Assembly: GCA_938073845.1 (NCBI GenBank)
Contig: CALJEO010000045.1
Coordinates: 1 to 6,873, forward strand
Source: an uncultured archaeon
Lineage (GTDB): Archaea > Korarchaeota > Korarchaeia > Korarchaeales > Korarchaeaceae
DNA length: 6,873 bases
Reading direction: 5' to 3'
Part shown: in pieces, positions 4,860-6,873 of the stretch
Layout: the number at the start of each line of letters is the position of its first letter
How positions within the stretch are numbered: the stretch's first letter is position 1
Notes under the pieces: generated by a model
The model's database searches: none
What the model was told of the DNA's origin: nothing
The model's input: the letters and a program-made list of their open reading frames with translations, nothing else
Made by a program: the position numbers and the translations under genes

Positions 4860-6873
4860 TCAGAGGGTATCCATGTACTCCTCAGCCCTCGGAATTTCCT
4901 CCTTCATTCCCTTCCTCCTTCTTATTTCCAGAACCACCTGCTCCATGAGGTTCCTCGGAAGCGGCTCCCAGTGGGAGAACTTGGTCTGCCAGAAAGCCCT
5001 ACCGCTAGTTATACTCCTCATCTCGTTGCTGAACCCTCCTAGAGTCTCTCTGACTGGGATGTAACCCTTCACTATGCTTATCCTACCCCTTTCCTCTATC
5101 CCCACAACCTTCCCTCTCTTCTGGGATATGAGGGATATCACGGAACCTATCAGCTCGGGAGGCGTAGACACCTGTATCTCGTAAATCGGCTCAAGCAGAA
5201 CCGGATTAGCGCTGAGCATTGAACCGAATATCGCTTTTCTAACGGCTGGTGTCAGCTGAGCGGGTCCCCTGTGGGCTGGGTCCTCGTGTATCATCGCATT
5301 GACGAGCCTTATCGCAACCCCCATGACGGGCTCCCCGGCCAGCGGTCCCTCCCTCATGACCCACATGAAGCCCTGCCTCAGTATCTCCCTCACCTCGTCA
5401 AGCCTCTGGACACCAACTGTCCTGTTTATGAAGAGGTTGAAGTTCTCCTCGTCGATCGTCCAGACGTTCCTAGCATCCTCGGTTTCCATCCTGCCCTCTT
5501 CCCTGAGCACCTTAGCTATGGTCCTGCTGTCCATCCTCTCGTTCACCTTACCCTCCCTTATCAGGGATACTGTATCCTCGTTCAGTGGGGATGCCGTGAC
5601 CCATATCCTATTCAACTTGTTAGGTGACTTAGCCAGCACAACATCGCTAGTTCCCTTAACGCCCTCCCTATAAACCACGGTGGGCTCGCTCACATCGAAC
5701 TCCAGACCAGCTTTGCTCACCTCGTAGAGGGAGATCTCTAGGTGAAGCTCCCCAGTCCCCTTGAGGAGTATCTCACCCGTCTCCTGATTGTGTATCATGA
5801 CGAGGTTGGGGTCCTGCAGGGTCAGCTTCCTCAGCGTGTCTATGAGCTTGGGTAGGTCCTGGGGGTTCTTGGCCTCGATCGATACGGTGACAACGGGCTC
5901 AGTGACGTACCTTATGGCCTCGAATCCAGATAGCACTCTGTCCTTCACGGCCTCAGTCACCACAGTCTCGCCCGAGCTTGCAGAAGTGAGTCCCAGGACA
6001 GCGGCTATGTTGCCCGCGGGTATCTCATCCATCCTCATCCTGTAGGGACCCATGTATATACTGGTCTGCTGTATCTTCTGCTTCTTCTTCGCGTTTATCA
6101 GGTAGACGTCCTCTCCCTCCCGGAGGGTACCGCTGAACACCCTTCCTGTAACCACTATGCCTGCATGGGGATCTATCCTCACAGCGTTCACTCCCATTAT
6201 GAGGGGTCCCTCAGGATCGCACTCCTTGAGCGCCCTGAAGATTTCCTCATCCTGCTTATCCTTCCAGAGCCTCTCCACCCTGTAGAGCTGGGCCTCCACT
6301 GGATTAGGAACGTGCAGCGTAACCATGTCGAGGAGAGCCTCATGGACGGGGATATCCCTCCTCAAGGCGAGACCATCGGGATCCTCAGCGTATATGTCAG
6401 CTATATCCGTGAATTTTATCCCCCTCTTCATCGCTATGGAGTTTGTTAGTCCCCAACCGTGCAACGCTGATCCGAAGGCTACGCTATCGTTGTCCCACTT
6501 GACCTTCCACTTCTCCTTGAACTCGGGTTCAGCGTAGGCCTCTATGAGACCATTGAAGTCCCTTATTATCCTCAGTATCTTCTGCTGTACTTCCTGGGGG
6601 GTTAGCTTAAGCTCCTTTATGAGCCTGTCTATCTTGTTTATGAAGAGGAGGGGCCGCACCCTCTCCTCCAAAGCCTGCCTGGTCACGGTCTCAGTTTGAA
6701 CCATCACCTCCTCAACGGAGTCCACCACGACTATCGCTCCATCTATCACCCTCAGCGACCTGGTCACGTGGCCCGTGAAGTCTATGTGGCCGGGAGTATC
6801 AACTAGGTTTATCGCGAACTCACTTCCATCCCTTTGGTAGTAGAGGGAGATGTTGGCTGCCTTTATCGTTATA
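4860..6873 (-). CDS. fusA: Translation elongation factor 2, 5'-truncated by the window
   Basis: GTPase that drives ribosomal translocation. About 670 residues are visible; archaeal EF-2 has roughly 730, so some 65 residues including the P-loop lie beyond the right edge. The visible part begins in the switch I/G2 segment (ITIKAAN), then G3 DTPGH (visible residues 25-29), G4 NKID (79-82) and G5 GSALHGW (134-140). Domain II follows (DPHAGIVVTGRVFSGTLREG), then domain III with GEILLKGTGELHLE, domain IV with HEDPAHRGPAQ, and domain V with IYEIQVSTP and the FWQTKFSHW segment. The GTG at 6767 is internal, because reading continues through DTPGH upstream. The diphthamide-site His is present at visible residue 534 (codon 5271-5273). 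The conserved Asp nine residues before it is Asn, and the usual VEG after G3 is VEE. Confidence 0.95.
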   Translation of the reverse strand, partial: ITIKAANISLYYQRDGSEFAINLVDTPGHIDFTGHVTRSLRVIDGAIVVVDSVEEVMVQTETVTRQALEERVRPLLFINKIDRLIKELKLTPQEVQQKILRIIRDFNGLIEAYAEPEFKEKWKVKWDNDSVAFGSALHGWGLTNSIAMKRGIKFTDIADIYAEDPDGLALRRDIPVHEALLDMVTLHVPNPVEAQLYRVERLWKDKQDEEIFRALKECDPEGPLIMGVNAVRIDPHAGIVVTGRVFSGTLREGEDVYLINAKKKQKIQQTSIYMGPYRMRMDEIPAGNIAAVLGLTSASSGETVVTEAVKDRVLSGFEAIRYVTEPVVTVSIEAKNPQDLPKLIDTLRKLTLQDPNLVMIHNQETGEILLKGTGELHLEISLYEVSKAGLEFDVSEPTVVYREGVKGTSDVVLAKSPNKLNRIWVTASPLNEDTVSLIREGKVNERMDSRTIAKVLREEGRMETEDARNVWTIDEENFNLFINRTVGVQRLDEVREILRQGFMWVMREGPLAGEPVMGVAIRLVNAMIHEDPAHRGPAQLTPAVRKAIFGSMLSANPVLLEPIYEIQVSTPPELIGSVISLISQKRGKVVGIEERGRISIVKGYIPVRETLGGFSNEMRSITSGRAFWQTKFSHWEPLPRNLMEQVVLEIRRRKGMKEEIPRAEEYMDTL

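Noticed and set aside
6765..6767. GTG as the EF-2 start codon
   Set aside because: The frame continues upstream through the conserved ITIKAAN and DTPGH motifs, so the GTG is an internal Val codon of a gene cut by the window edge.
1..6873. Mobile element, CRISPR array, tRNA or rRNA gene
   Set aside because: I saw no spaced direct repeats, no transposase or integrase motifs, and no gene-free interval large enough for an RNA gene. Small RNAs inside coding regions cannot be excluded by eye.

Overview
This is a compact archaeal chromosomal segment carrying core information-processing genes. The archaeal identity rests on a small RNA polymerase subunit L, a Csl4 exosome subunit, ribosomal protein L10e (uL16), an EF-2-type rather than EF-G-type translocase, a CDP-alcohol phosphotransferase of the archaetidylinositol-phosphate-synthase type, and Shine-Dalgarno sites matching GGAGGTGATC. 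The wording of EF-2 (for example the TGHVTRSLRV stretch after the DTPGH motif) and the presence of a DUF2067-like protein suggest the TACK group (Thermoproteota or Korarchaeota). I cannot fix the lineage from the sequence alone. Codon use is G+C- and purine-rich and looks uniform. I see no mobile element, CRISPR array, rRNA or tRNA.

Layout: (1) 30-917 (+) is a COG3375-type GNAT acetyltransferase, whose frame stays open to the left edge. (2) 4233-922 (-) is a six-gene cluster in which every gene overlaps the next: TrmJ-like SPOUT methyltransferase, L10e, METTL5-like N6-adenine methyltransferase, Csl4, a DUF2067-like protein of unknown function, and RpoL. (3) A 56-bp divergent gap (4234-4289) holds a single AT-rich island that fits a TATA element for both directions. 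(4) 4290-4856 (+) is the CDP-alcohol phosphotransferase. (5) 4860-6873 (-) is EF-2, complete at its C-terminus but cut at the right edge before its P-loop. No gene-free stretch exceeds 60 bases.

How it works together: the cluster links tRNA modification, a ribosomal protein near the peptidyl transferase centre, probable rRNA adenine methylation, RNA degradation and transcription in one probable transcript. The DUF2067-like gene sits between the exosome cap subunit and the polymerase subunit, and is the least understood component. Both convergent junctions leave only 3-4 bases between stop codons, so transcripts must either end inside the opposing gene or overlap in antisense.

The window is mostly conserved archaeal machinery, and I found no clearly new defence or mobile system. 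The best leads are the DUF2067-like protein, the altered conserved positions in EF-2 and RpoL, and the two-way near-leaderless promoter.
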